Source of the DNA: Acidobacteriota bacterium
GTDB lineage: Bacteria > Acidobacteriota > Aminicenantia > Aminicenantales > Saccharicenantaceae
NCBI GenBank assembly: GCA_022711665.1
Contig: JAKLEN010000008.1
Span: 112,906 to 176,905, forward strand
Direction of reading: 5' to 3'
DNA: 64,000 nucleotides
The position numbers were made by a program, and so were the translations under genes. This document shows, in pieces, positions 36,620-45,509 of the stretch. The notes beneath the pieces were generated by a model. The model was not told where the DNA came from and made no database searches. It was given only the letters and a program-made list of their open reading frames with translations. Each line of letters opens with the position of its first letter. Position 1 is the stretch's first letter.

Positions 36620-36680
36620 GGCGGCCGGGCCCCGCCGGCGGGCGCGCCGGATATGATATAATCCACTAACGGCTCCGCCC

Positions 36681-38051
36681 ATGGATAAGACCCCGAAAAC
36701 CAGGAAAAACGGCGGCGGACAGGCGACGCATACGCCGCTGGCCGAGCGCATGCGGCCGCAGGGCTTCGACCGCGTCTACGGCCAGGATCACATCCTCGGC
36801 CCGGGCAAGCTCCTGGCCGAGCTCGTCGAATCCAACCGGCTGGTCTCCATCATCTTCTGGGGCCCGCCGGGGTCCGGCAAGACCACCCTGGGCACCATGC
36901 TGGCCCGCCATTTCGACCTGCCGTTCGAGTTCTTCAGCGCCGTCCTGTCGGGGATCAAGGAGGTCAAGGAGTTCATGGCCCGGGCCGAGCAGCAGAAGAA
37001 GCTCTTCGGCAAGCCCATGATCCTGTTCATCGACGAGATCCACCGCTTCAACAAGGCCCAGCAGGCGGCCTTCCTGCCCTACGTCGAGAAGGGGGATATC
37101 GTCCTCTTCGGTTCGACGACCGAGAACCCCTCGTTCGAGGTCATCGCCCCGCTTCTGTCGCGGACGCGGGTGCTGGTCCTCAAGGAGCTCGACCACGACG
37201 CCCTGGCCCGGATCATCCGGGACGCCCTCGAGGACAAGGAGCGGGGGCTGGGCGCGTCCGGCCTGGACATCGACCCGGCCGCCCGGGACATGCTCGTCGA
37301 CTACGCCAACGGCGACGCCCGGCGGGCCCTGAACACCCTGGAGATAGCGGCCGGCCTGGCCCGCGGCGGGATCATCTCGGTCGAGAACGTCCAGGAGGCC
37401 CTGCAGAAGAGGACCCTCTTCTACGACAAGTCGGGGGAGGAGCATTTCAACCTCATCTCGGCCCTGCACAAGAGCCTGCGCAACAGCGACGTCGACGCCG
37501 CGCTCTACTGGCTGGCCCGCATGCTGGCCTCGGGCGAGGACCCGCTCTACGTCGCCCGGCGCATGGTCCGTTTCGCCTCCGAGGACGTGGGCCTGGCCGA
37601 CCCCCAGGCCCTGGCCGTCACCCTCCAGGCCAAGGAGGCCTACGATTTCCTGGGCTCTCCGGAAGGGGAGCTGGCCCTGGCTCAGGCGGCCATCTACCTG
37701 GCCGCGGCGCCCAAGAGCAACCGGATCTATACCGCCTACGGGGCCGTCCAGAGGGAGGTCGAGCGCAGCCCCCACGAGCCCGTGCCGCTCCAGATCCGCA
37801 ACGCCGTGACGGCGCTCATGAAGGAGATCGGCTACGGCCAGGACTACCTCTACGCCCATGACAGCCCGGCGGCGACCACGGACATGGAGACCATGCCCGA
37901 GCGGCTCCGGGGGCGGAAGTACTACGAGCCGGGGAACCTAGGCTTTGAGAAGGAGATCCGCAAGCGGATCGAGTGGTGGGAGGCCCTGAAGGCCCGCATC
38001 CGGGAAGGCCGGAAACCCGGCGGGGAAGGGGAGAAAGCCGGCGGAGCCTAG
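36681..38051 (+). CDS. rarA: Replication-associated recombination protein A
   Basis: A 456-residue AAA+ ATPase (MgsA/WRNIP1 family) that acts at stalled replication forks. Walker A is GPPGSGKTT (61-69), Walker B ILFIDEIHRF, sensor 1 FGSTTENPSF and the C-terminal oligomerisation region includes MVRFASEDVGLADP and DYLYAHDSP, which are diagnostic of RarA rather than RuvB. An N-terminal RFDXVYGQ-like sequence (GFDRVYGQDHILG) marks the start of the AAA domain. Its end overlaps by 4 bases a small gene on the other strand. Confidence 0.95.
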   Translation: MDKTPKTRKNGGGQATHTPLAERMRPQGFDRVYGQDHILGPGKLLAELVESNRLVSIIFWGPPGSGKTTLGTMLARHFDLPFEFFSAVLSGIKEVKEFMARAEQQKKLFGKPMILFIDEIHRFNKAQQAAFLPYVEKGDIVLFGSTTENPSFEVIAPLLSRTRVLVLKELDHDALARIIRDALEDKERGLGASGLDIDPAARDMLVDYANGDARRALNTLEIAAGLARGGIISVENVQEALQKRTLFYDKSGEEHFNLISALHKSLRNSDVDAALYWLARMLASGEDPLYVARRMVRFASEDVGLADPQALAVTLQAKEAYDFLGSPEGELALAQAAIYLAAAPKSNRIYTAYGAVQREVERSPHEPVPLQIRNAVTALMKEIGYGQDYLYAHDSPAATTDMETMPERLRGRKYYEPGNLGFEKEIRKRIEWWEALKARIREGRKPGGEGEKAGGA

Positions 38052-38260
38052 GACCCGCCCCCGGCCGGCTCCCGGCCGGGCTCGTTAGCGTTCCCGTCCT
38101 CTTTTTCCTTGATCAGGTAATAGATCTCCCAGCTGATGTCGTCGGCCAGGCAGCCGATGCAGGACTTCGGCGTCGTGGCGATCTCGTCGTCGGCGATCTT
38201 GTCCTTGAGGATCTTCTTGACCGCCCGGCGGATACGGTATAGCAGGATGTAGTTGATCAT
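38048..38260 (-). CDS. Small Cys-pair protein of unknown function
   Basis: A 70-residue protein. The N-terminus MINYILLYRIRRAVKKILKDK is amphipathic and basic, followed by DDEIATTPKSCIGCLADDISWEIYYLIKEKE with a CxxC (CIGC), then a polar tail. The CxxC pair could bind a metal or form a disulfide. The ATG at 38260 is chosen because the family-like sequence starts there; upstream frame is not protein-like, and the ribosome site is weak. It converges on rarA with a 4-base overlap. I do not recognise a family, and this call is tentative. Confidence 0.5.
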   Translation of the reverse strand: MINYILLYRIRRAVKKILKDKIADDEIATTPKSCIGCLADDISWEIYYLIKEKEDGNANEPGREPAGGGS

Positions 38261-38354
38261 GCCCGTCAGCCCGGAATCATACCAGTTTGCGCCTTTCCTG
38301 GCAAAAAAATGAAACGTCCCCATTTTTGAATTGGGATATAATACCGCCGGCGCC

Positions 38355-39446
38355 ATGGCCCGCATCGCGAAGCTCGCCGTCATCACGACTCTGCTGGGGT
38401 TCGCCGCCGCAGCCGCGCGGCCGCCGCTCGTCGATCCTTTCCCCCTGCGCTTCCCCCTGACCGAGGCCGGATCGCTCGAGATAGACGGACATGTCGCCGG
38501 ACAGCCGCGGGCCCAGGGCGACGTCCTCTTTTTCCTGACCCGGGAGGGCGATCTCATCGCCGTCAGCATTCCGTCCAGGGCCCCCTTGTGGCGCTTCAAG
38601 GCCGACCACCCGCTTTCCTCATCGCCCGAGATCCACGGCGACCTGGTCCTGTTCCATGACGACGCCGGCGTTCTCTACGGGGCCGTCCGTCCCGGGGAGG
38701 CGCTCTTCAAAAAGACGTTTGCCCCGGCCGTGGCCACAGCGGCCCGTATCTTTGAAGGCGGCGTCGTTTTCGGAACGGCGGACGGGTCCTTTCACGTTTC
38801 CGGGATCGGCGGCGAACAGGCGGTCTCCACGAAGCTGCCGGGGCCCGAGGCCGGGATCACGGCCGGGCCGGCGCCAGTTTGGGACAAGGACGGGTGGCTC
38901 GATCTGACGCTTTTCGGCCGTTCCGACGGCCGGCTGCAGGCCCTACGGAACGGCCGGCTATCATGGGAATTCGCGGCCAGGGGCGCTGTTTCGGCGGATC
39001 CCGTCCAGGCCGGGAATGACCTCTATTTCGGCGACTCCGACCGGATGTTCTATTGCCTGAAAGCGGCGGACGGCAGAATGAAATGGCGGCGCCGCCTCCA
39101 GGGCGCCCCGCTCCACCCGGCCGTCGTTCGGGGCGGGACGGTCGCCGTCGCGGCCTCGAACAGCGTCGTTTACCGGCTCTCCCGGAGCGGCGGCTCGATC
39201 CTGTCCTGGACGGCCGTCCCTTCCCGGGTCGTCCACGAGCTCGCCGCCGCGGGCCCCCTTGTCCTCATCTCCTCCGCGTCGCCGACGGTCACGGCGCTCG
39301 ACGTGCGGACCGGGAAACAGGCGGGCCGGTACGAAGCTCCCGGCCCGCTCGTCGCCGGCGCCGTCTGGTCGCCGCCTTACGTCGTCCTCTTCGTCGAGGA
39401 CGAGGATTCCGGCCGGCAGAAGATCGTCTTCCTCCGGTCCCGCTGA
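38355..39446 (+). CDS. Exported PQQ-like beta-propeller protein
   Basis: A 363-residue protein with a signal peptide (about 1-21). Repeats of about 40-45 residues (GDLIAVSIPSRAPLWRFKADHPLSSSPEIHGDLVLFHDDAGVLYGAV, GRLQALRNGRLSWEFAARGAVSADPVQAGNDLYFGDSDRMFYCLKAADGRMKWRRRL, SVVYRLSRSGGSILSWTA) carry the A-x-x-G-x-x-W-type closing of PQQ/BamB propellers. Roughly seven blades fit the length. No lipobox is present, so it may be periplasmic. TATAAT (38337-38342) lies 12 bases before the ATG and there is no good ribosome site. Ligand unknown; a BamB-like scaffold role is possible but unproven. Confidence 0.78.
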   Translation: MARIAKLAVITTLLGFAAAAARPPLVDPFPLRFPLTEAGSLEIDGHVAGQPRAQGDVLFFLTREGDLIAVSIPSRAPLWRFKADHPLSSSPEIHGDLVLFHDDAGVLYGAVRPGEALFKKTFAPAVATAARIFEGGVVFGTADGSFHVSGIGGEQAVSTKLPGPEAGITAGPAPVWDKDGWLDLTLFGRSDGRLQALRNGRLSWEFAARGAVSADPVQAGNDLYFGDSDRMFYCLKAADGRMKWRRRLQGAPLHPAVVRGGTVAVAASNSVVYRLSRSGGSILSWTAVPSRVVHELAAAGPLVLISSASPTVTALDVRTGKQAGRYEAPGPLVAGAVWSPPYVVLFVEDEDSGRQKIVFLRSR

Positions 39447-39512
39447 ATCCGGACGGCGGTTGAAAAGCCCGGCCGGATGCCGTAGAATCCGCCTTCCGGA
39501 AAGGAGAGACCG

Positions 39513-40058
39513 ATGACCCGCGACGAAGCCCTGGCCCTGCTGAACGAGCATCTCAAGAACAGGAACCTGGTCAAGCACTGCCTGTCGGTCGAGGCCTGCA
39601 TGCGGGCCCTGGCCGCGAGGCTCGGCCACGACCCCGAGCCCTGGGGCTTGGCCGGCATCCTCCACGACCTCGATTACGAAGTGACGGACAAGAGCCCCGA
39701 GCTCCATACGACCGAGACGGTCAAGATCCTGCGCCAACGGGGCGTCGACGAAGCCGTCGTCCACGCCGTGTCCGCCCACGCCGGCAAGGCGCCCTGCGAG
39801 TCCCCCATGGATTGGGCCATCTACGCCGTCGACCCGCTGACCGGCCTGATCATCTCCGCCACCCTGATGCACCCGGCCAAGAAGATCAAGTCCATCGACC
39901 TCGAGTTCCTCAAGCGCCGCTACAAGGAGAAGAGCTTCGCCCGAGGCGCCCGCCGCGAAGAGATCGAGCAGTGCCGTAACCTCGGCCTGGAACTCGACGA
40001 ATTCCTGTCGATCGCCATCGCGGCCATGCAGGGCATCGACGCCGAACTAGGGCTCTGA
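39513..40058 (+). CDS. HD-domain hydrolase
   Basis: A 181-residue HD-domain protein. NLVKHCLSVEACMRALAARLG provides the first histidine, GILHDLDYEVTDKSPELH the HD pair and downstream histidine, and AVSAHAG the next ligand, with a final aspartate in YAVDPLTGLI. The order matches the HDIG subgroup of metal-dependent phosphohydrolases found in many bacteria, whose substrates vary (nucleotides, phosphonates). GGAAAGGAG precedes the ATG. It is a single-gene unit. Confidence 0.85.
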   Translation: MTRDEALALLNEHLKNRNLVKHCLSVEACMRALAARLGHDPEPWGLAGILHDLDYEVTDKSPELHTTETVKILRQRGVDEAVVHAVSAHAGKAPCESPMDWAIYAVDPLTGLIISATLMHPAKKIKSIDLEFLKRRYKEKSFARGARREEIEQCRNLGLELDEFLSIAIAAMQGIDAELGL

Positions 40059-40109
40059 GGAGCCGCGGCGCCCAACTTTCTCCCGCCGCCGACGAGGGCC
40101 CGGTCCTCG

Positions 40110-42062
40110 CTATTTCAGCACGTCCAGATTGACGCCGATCTCGAGATACCGTCCCCGCCAGGGGAAGCCGGGCTCGGTATAAAAGTAATGGTCGAAGATG
40201 TTGCCGAGCTTCAGGAACAGCTCGTAGCGCCCGCCTAGATCGTAGCTGACGACGGCGTCCAGGTTGAAGTAGGACGGTATCACCAGCATGGTGGCCGGAG
40301 TGGTCCGCGTGTTCCACCACCAGGATTTCGAGCCCAGCAGGCCGTAGAGCCCGGCCCGCAGGCCCTTGGCCGGCAGGAAGGAGACGTCGAAGTTGAGGTT
40401 GTTCTTGGATTGGGCGTCGAGCGGCCGGTCGTCCGTGTCGTTCTGCGGGTCGAGGTAGGTGTAGTTGACCGTGGCCTGCAGCCAGGACAGGTTCTTCTGG
40501 GCCTGGATCTCGAAGCCGTAGATGTGGGCCTTGCCGACGTTGAAATACCGTCTGGCCCCGTCGATCATGACGGAATCGATGAAGTTCCGGAAGCGGTTGA
40601 AGAACACGCTGCCCGTCAGGTAGACGGGGCCGTTCCAGGTGGCCGCGAACTCGAAGCTCGTGCCCGACTCGGCCAGGAGGTCCGGGTTCCCCGAGCTCAA
40701 CGAGTAGAGCGACCGCATCGAGGGGAAGCGGGACTTGCGGGCGAAGGAGACGTGGAAATCGAGGTCGTCGTTGGGCGTGAACTTGACGCCGATGAGGGGG
40801 TTCAGGGAGGTGTTATTCTCGCCGCCCTGGAACTTGTCGATATAATCCAGGCTCACGCCGCCGATGACCTTCCACTGGTCCGTCAGGCTGAAGTGCTCCT
40901 CGACCCCGGCCGAGAAGGTTCCCTGGTCGAAGCGGTCCCAGGGCAGGCCCGCGTCGTCCTGGATGCGGGCGACGTCCTTCTGGTAGAGAAGGCTGGCCTT
41001 GATCAGGTTCCGGTCGCCGGCCGGCACTTCGGCCAGGGCGAAACCGCCGTAGGACGAGTTGTCGTAGGAGCTCGACGAATCGAGGTCGGTCATGGCCGGG
41101 TCGTTGAACCAGTCGAGGGTGTTGAAGTAGTTGACGTAGAAGCCGCGGAAGCGCAGCACGGCGTCGCCGCCGAGCGAGGTGAAGCCGCCGGCGCTCAGCG
41201 TCGAGCGGTCCCACTTGGGGAAGCGCCAGTAACGGGCCCGCTGGACGAACAGGGCGGGCGGCATGCCGTACTCGGACTGGTATGTCCCGCCGCTGACCAT
41301 GATCTCCGTCTTGCTCGAGGGCGTGTAATAGATCTTGCCGCTCAGGTTGAGGCGCTCGAAGTCGCTGTTGGCGCGCAAGGCGTTGCCGTCCCCGTCGGTC
41401 GGGTAGTTGAATCCGTCCGAGTTCTGGTACAGCGCGCTGGCCGCGAGCGAAAACTTCTTCCAGGCGTAGGAGCCGTCGGCGCCGAGGCTCCAGGTCTCCC
41501 TGTCGCCGTAACTGCCCGTCAGGGACAGGCTGGGCCGAGCCGACGGCCGCTTGGTGATGACGTTGACCAGCCCGCCCAGGGTATTGGGGCCGTAGAGGAC
41601 CGACGAGGGGCCCTTGGTCACCTGGAGGGTATCGATGCCGCCGGCCGAGACCGTCTTGAGGTCGAAGGTGGAAAAATAGGGCTCATAGACCGGCACGCCG
41701 TCGACGAGCAGGGCGATCCGGTTGGCGCCGATGCCGCGGAGCTTGAGGCTGTAGGTATCCTTGTCGCCGAAGGTGACCAGGGCGCCGGGGATGAACTTGA
41801 CGACGTCGGACAGGTCGCGGGGCTTGATCTTGAGGATCTCCGTCGAGACGACCGTCGAGACCGTGGCCAGGGGGACGTCCTTGGGGGCTTTGCCGACGAC
41901 CTGGATCTCCTCGGTGATCCGGACGGGCTTCTCCTGCTCGGTCTTGGCCTTCTGGTCCTCCTGTGATTCCTGGGCCAGGAGAGGGGACAGGCCGAGCGCC
42001 AGGATCAGCAGGAGGCCGGCGACGGCCGGAAATTTGAGATGACGCCGAAGGGACAGTTCCAT
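40110..42062 (-). CDS. TonB-dependent outer-membrane receptor
   Basis: A 650-residue outer-membrane receptor from the ATG at 42062 (AAGGAGA upstream). A signal peptide (about 1-31) is followed by the plug: VRITEEIQVVGKAP, FIPGALVTFGDKDTYSLKLRGIGANRIALLVDGVPVYEP and GPSSVLYGPNTLGGLVNVITK. The rest is a 22-strand-type barrel with alternating aromatic strands, ending LEIGVNLDVLK. There is no CarboxypepD-like N-terminal extension. Ligand could be a siderophore, vitamin or oligopeptide; no transport partner is adjacent. A promoter and a leader of about 100 bases containing a hairpin lie upstream. Confidence 0.92.
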   Translation of the reverse strand: MELSLRRHLKFPAVAGLLLILALGLSPLLAQESQEDQKAKTEQEKPVRITEEIQVVGKAPKDVPLATVSTVVSTEILKIKPRDLSDVVKFIPGALVTFGDKDTYSLKLRGIGANRIALLVDGVPVYEPYFSTFDLKTVSAGGIDTLQVTKGPSSVLYGPNTLGGLVNVITKRPSARPSLSLTGSYGDRETWSLGADGSYAWKKFSLAASALYQNSDGFNYPTDGDGNALRANSDFERLNLSGKIYYTPSSKTEIMVSGGTYQSEYGMPPALFVQRARYWRFPKWDRSTLSAGGFTSLGGDAVLRFRGFYVNYFNTLDWFNDPAMTDLDSSSSYDNSSYGGFALAEVPAGDRNLIKASLLYQKDVARIQDDAGLPWDRFDQGTFSAGVEEHFSLTDQWKVIGGVSLDYIDKFQGGENNTSLNPLIGVKFTPNDDLDFHVSFARKSRFPSMRSLYSLSSGNPDLLAESGTSFEFAATWNGPVYLTGSVFFNRFRNFIDSVMIDGARRYFNVGKAHIYGFEIQAQKNLSWLQATVNYTYLDPQNDTDDRPLDAQSKNNLNFDVSFLPAKGLRAGLYGLLGSKSWWWNTRTTPATMLVIPSYFNLDAVVSYDLGGRYELFLKLGNIFDHYFYTEPGFPWRGRYLEIGVNLDVLK

Positions 42063-42086
42063 CGCATTCTCCTTTTCACATTGGAA

Positions 42087-42110
42087 GGACAAGCCGTTTC
42101 CCGCTTGTCC
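42087..42110 (-). promoter_or_regulatory. Leader hairpin of the TonB receptor
   Basis: In the leader, on the minus strand, GGACAAGC-GGGAAACG-GCTTGTCC is a perfect 8-bp stem with an 8-base loop, ending 25 bases before the start codon. It may be an attenuator or a protein- or ligand-binding structure. I could not match the leader to any riboswitch class I know. Confidence 0.5.
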
Positions 42111-42171
42111 CTGACGGCTGGAAGGCATGGCCACCCGGGGCTTTAGCTCTTCCGGCTCGGAGACGGCTGCT

Positions 42172-42201
42172 AGATTAGCAGACCCCGCCGGCTCGTGTCA
42201 A
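42172..42201 (-). promoter_or_regulatory. Promoter of the TonB receptor
   Basis: On the minus strand TTGACA (42196-42201), an 18-base spacer and TAATCT (42172-42177). This predicts a leader of about 100 bases before the receptor ATG. Confidence 0.6.
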
Positions 42202-42219
42202 CGGGACCGGCGGACCGGC

Positions 42220-43626
42220 TCAGGCCGCCTTCTGCAGCTTGCTGTGCCGGGCGCCGTAGGCAAAATAGATCGCCAGGCCGGCCAGGAGCCAGACCCCGAA
42301 ACGGATCCAGGTCACGCCCGGCAGGCTGGCCATGAGATAGAAGCAGAAGGCCACGGTGATGAGCGGCGTGAACGGCATGCCCGGCGTCTTGAACTTCCGC
42401 TCGACATTGGGCTGGGTCTTCCGCAGCAGGATGACGCCGATCGAAACCAGGACGAAGGCGAAGAGCGTCCCGATGTTGCAGAGGTTGATGATCGCGTCCA
42501 GCGGGAAAAGGCCGGCGATGACGGCCGTGGCGATGCCCGTGATCCAGGTGCAGAGGTGGGGCGTCCGGTGCTTGGGGTGGATCTTGGCGAAGGCCGGGGG
42601 CAGCAGGCCGTCCCGGGCCATGACCATAAAGATGCGGATCTGGCCGTAGAGGGTGACCAGCAGCGTCGAGATCATGCCGATGATGGCGCCGGTGGCGACC
42701 AGGGCCCCGCCCCAGCGGATGCCGATCCGGGCCAGGGCGGCGGGCAGGGCGTTGCCGATATCGATCTGCTTGAAGGGCACGATGCCGGTCAGGGTGAAGG
42801 CGACGGTGACGTAGAGGACGATGACCACCCCCAGGCAGAGCATCAGCCCGAGCGGGACGTCCCGTTTCGGGTTCTTGGTCTCCTCGGCCGCCGTGGAGAC
42901 GGCGTCGAAGCCGATGTAGGCGAAGAAGATGATGGCCGCGCCGGCCATGACGCCCTTCCAGCCGAAGGGCATCATCGGCGTCAGGTTGCTCAGCTTGACG
43001 TGGGTGATGCCGAGGATGACGAACAGCACGATGACCGCGACCTTGATGCCGACGATGATATTGTTGATCTTGGCGCTCTCGCGGATGCCGATGTAGAGGA
43101 TCCAGGTGATGCCCAGGGTGATGAGGATGGCCGGCAGATCGACGATCCCCCCCGAGGCGACGACCTTGCCGCCGGACATCGTGATCGGCGGCGTCAACAG
43201 GGCCTGGGGCAGCTTGATCCCCCATTCCTTGAGCAAGCCGATGAACGTCGTCGACCAGCCCGAGGCGACGGCGCTGGCGGCCACGAGGTACTCGAGCATC
43301 AAGTCCCAACCGATGATCCAGGCGATGACCTCGCCGAAGGCGACGTACGAGTAGGAATAGGTGCTGCCGGCGACCGGGAACATGCAGGCCAGCTCCGAAT
43401 AGGTCAGGGCGCAGAAGCCGCAGGTGACGGCGGCGATGATGAACGACAGCAGGACGCCGGGGCCGGCCAGGTGCGCGCCCTGGCCGGTGGCGACGAAGAT
43501 GCCGGTTCCGACGACCGAGCCGATGCCCAGGGCGGCCAGGTCGAACGCGGTCAGGTTCTTCTTGAGCTGGGTGTGTTCCGCCGCGTCCTCGATCTGGGCC
43601 GGGGTCTTGGTCTTCCAGATGTTCAT
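42220..43626 (-). CDS. Amino-acid permease, APC superfamily
   Basis: A 468-residue transporter with twelve hydrophobic helices. The opening GIGSVVGTGIFVATG (about 33-47) is the helix-1 ligand loop of the CAT/YfnA-type amino-acid permeases, AGSTYSYSYVAFGE the helix-3 region and FFAYIGFDAVSTAAEETKNPKRD the helix-6 loop. It imports amino acids, most likely cationic or neutral, by proton or sodium coupling. A consensus promoter (43660-43687) precedes it. Its gene neighbours, a TonB receptor and an M28 peptidase, fit nutrient uptake. Confidence 0.9.
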   Translation of the reverse strand: MNIWKTKTPAQIEDAAEHTQLKKNLTAFDLAALGIGSVVGTGIFVATGQGAHLAGPGVLLSFIIAAVTCGFCALTYSELACMFPVAGSTYSYSYVAFGEVIAWIIGWDLMLEYLVAASAVASGWSTTFIGLLKEWGIKLPQALLTPPITMSGGKVVASGGIVDLPAILITLGITWILYIGIRESAKINNIIVGIKVAVIVLFVILGITHVKLSNLTPMMPFGWKGVMAGAAIIFFAYIGFDAVSTAAEETKNPKRDVPLGLMLCLGVVIVLYVTVAFTLTGIVPFKQIDIGNALPAALARIGIRWGGALVATGAIIGMISTLLVTLYGQIRIFMVMARDGLLPPAFAKIHPKHRTPHLCTWITGIATAVIAGLFPLDAIINLCNIGTLFAFVLVSIGVILLRKTQPNVERKFKTPGMPFTPLITVAFCFYLMASLPGVTWIRFGVWLLAGLAIYFAYGARHSKLQKAA

Positions 43627-43659
43627 CCGGGGCCTCTCTTTCGGGCGATAAAGAAAGGG

Positions 43660-43687
43660 ATTATATCCATTCGGCCGGGGAAAACAA
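43660..43687 (-). promoter_or_regulatory. Promoter of the amino-acid permease
   Basis: On the minus strand TTGTTT (43682-43687), a 16-base spacer and TATAAT (43660-43665). Confidence 0.55.
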
Positions 43688-43747
43688 AGGTTCTTTTGCC
43701 GGGCCCGGCCTCCGGCACCCCGGCCGGCTCGGGAGAGGGCGCGGTCC

Positions 43748-43777
43748 TTGACACGGCGGCGCGCTTTGGGCTAGGTA
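43748..43777 (+). promoter_or_regulatory. Promoter of the M28 peptidase
   Basis: TTGACA (43748-43753) and, after 17-18 bases, CTAGGT/TAGGTA (43771-43777). The ATG at 43806 has GAGGAGG upstream. Confidence 0.45.
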
Positions 43778-43805
43778 AGGAGTTCAGACGACCGAGGAGG
43801 CAGGC

Positions 43806-45431
43806 ATGAACCACCGCAGGCTGGCGATCCTGTTCGCCGCGTCCGGGCTCGTTCTGGCCCTGGCCGGTTGCGCCGGAAACGACGCCGGCCGGGTCCTGGA
43901 TTCCATACGGGCCGAGGATATGGCCTTCCATCAGAAGTTCCTCAGCGCTCCCGAATTCCTGGGCCGGCCCACCCCCTCGGCCGAGCAGGACATCGCTTCC
44001 CGGTACATCGCCCTGACGGCCGAGCGGATCGGCCTGGCGCCGCTCCTGCCGGGCGGGTCATACTTTCAGGAGGTCCCGGTCGAGGTGCTGACCGTCGCGC
44101 CGGAAGCCTCGGGGCTTCGCCTGACCACGGCCTCGGCCGAGCGGACCTTCGCTTTTCCGGCCGATGCGACGGCCGGACGGTGGTTCGAGACCGGCCGGGC
44201 CTCGGGCGAGATAGTCTTCGTCGGCTACGGGCTGGCCGCGCCGGAGCTCGGCTGGGACGATCTGGCCGGCCTCGACCTCGGCGGCCGGATCGCAGTCGTC
44301 CTGGAGGCCATCCTTCCGGACAACCATCCCCTCAGGCCGGCCGATAACCGCCGCCTCCTCGGCGGTCGGGCCGCCGCCCTGCGCGGGCGGGGCGCTGCGG
44401 CCGTGGTCACGATCATCGACGAGGCCCGGGAGAAGAGCCTGGCCGACCAGGGCCTGGCCTTCGACCTGCCACGGCGGACGCGGGTCCTGGACATCGACAA
44501 CGCCGCCCCGGGAGCCAGGGCCGGGGGCTCGGCCCCCGCGCCGTTCGTCCAGGTCGAGGTCCGGCACGGCGCGGGCGCCGCCATCCTGGGCTGCCCGCCG
44601 GAGGACCTCCTGCGGATGTCCGGGGAGCTCCGCGGCGGGAAGCGCGTCGCGCCGCGTCTCTTCCCCGGCCGCCGCCTGGAGATTGGCGTCGCCGTCACGA
44701 AGCGGCGCGACCGGGCCTTCAACGTGGTCGGCGTCCTCGAGGGCTCCGATCCGGTCCTGAAGGGCGAATACCTGACCGTGACCTCGCACCACGACCACCT
44801 GGCCGTCCGGGAAGGCAGGGTCTTTCCCGGCGCGGATGACGACATCTCGGGCGTCGTCGGCATGATCGAGATCGCCCGGGCCCTGCGCCTGGCGCCGCCG
44901 AAGCGTTCGGTCATCTTCGTCTGGAACACGGCCGAGGAGCTGATGCTCCTCGGCTCGTATTACTTCGTCCAGCACTGTCCCGTGCCGGTCGAGAGGATCA
45001 GCGCCAACCTGAACCTGGACATGATCTCGCGCAACGCCGCCGACCACCTCTACCTCGTCGGCTCGAACAGTCTCAGCTCGGAGCTCGACGCCAGCATCCG
45101 GGCCATGAATGAAGCGCCCGGCCCCGGCTTCAGGCTCGACGACGCCTACGAGTCCCCCGGCCACCCCGACCGCTTCTTCTTCCGCAGCGACCAGTATCCC
45201 TACATCCGCTATGGCATCCCCGGCGTCTGGTTCTTCTGCGGCACGACCGGCGACTACCACGGGGCCGGCGACGTCGAGGCCCGGACCGACTACGCCAAGA
45301 TGGTCAAGGTCTGCCGGCTCGTCTGCCGGGTGGCCCTGGATATCGGCGGCAAGCCCGCCCTGCTCAAGCTCGATCGGCGGCCCGAGGTCGCGTCCCGGGG
45401 CCCGCGGAACATGGCCGTCGCCTGGCAGTGA
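43806..45431 (+). CDS. M28 family aminopeptidase lipoprotein
   Basis: A 541-residue exported peptidase with lipobox cysteine C22 (LALAGC). A PA-like insert (about 110-260, GRAAALRGRGAAAVVTI) precedes the co-catalytic zinc domain: HxD in TSHHDHLAV (H328, D330), GADDDISGVVGMIEIAR, catalytic EEL in TAEELMLLGSYYF, NLDMIS and a final YHGAGD histidine. The family removes N-terminal residues from peptides. The signal and lipid anchor place it on the outer side of a membrane. GAGGAGG before the ATG. It lies beside the amino-acid permease, which fits peptide feeding. Confidence 0.9.
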   Translation: MNHRRLAILFAASGLVLALAGCAGNDAGRVLDSIRAEDMAFHQKFLSAPEFLGRPTPSAEQDIASRYIALTAERIGLAPLLPGGSYFQEVPVEVLTVAPEASGLRLTTASAERTFAFPADATAGRWFETGRASGEIVFVGYGLAAPELGWDDLAGLDLGGRIAVVLEAILPDNHPLRPADNRRLLGGRAAALRGRGAAAVVTIIDEAREKSLADQGLAFDLPRRTRVLDIDNAAPGARAGGSAPAPFVQVEVRHGAGAAILGCPPEDLLRMSGELRGGKRVAPRLFPGRRLEIGVAVTKRRDRAFNVVGVLEGSDPVLKGEYLTVTSHHDHLAVREGRVFPGADDDISGVVGMIEIARALRLAPPKRSVIFVWNTAEELMLLGSYYFVQHCPVPVERISANLNLDMISRNAADHLYLVGSNSLSSELDASIRAMNEAPGPGFRLDDAYESPGHPDRFFFRSDQYPYIRYGIPGVWFFCGTTGDYHGAGDVEARTDYAKMVKVCRLVCRVALDIGGKPALLKLDRRPEVASRGPRNMAVAWQ

Positions 45432-45472
45432 AGGGGGGGCCGGTCCGGGACGTCTCAAACGGCGCCGCCGTT

Positions 45473-45502
45473 TTGACTTGCCCCCGGGCCGTGTGCTATG
45501 TA
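45473..45502 (+). promoter_or_regulatory. Promoter of mobB, leaderless spacing
   Basis: TTGACT (45473-45478), an 18-base spacer and TATGTA (45497-45502), with only 7 bases to the ATG at 45510 and no ribosome site. Confidence 0.5.
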
Positions 45503-45509
45503 GGACGCG

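Noticed and set aside
36182..36751. A longer MerR-like start upstream of 36574
   Set aside because: The extra codons run through the gap opposite the rarA start and have no helix-turn-helix similarity; a promoter -10 ends 16 bases before the chosen GTG.
43698..43709. GCCGGGCCCGGC palindrome as an operator
   Set aside because: Short GC palindromes like this recur throughout this GC-rich window and it is not placed against either promoter.
42127..43809. A 560-codon frame antisense to the amino-acid permease
   Set aside because: It shows the repeating Asp/Gly/Arg pattern of antisense translation, while the permease on the other strand has all family motifs.
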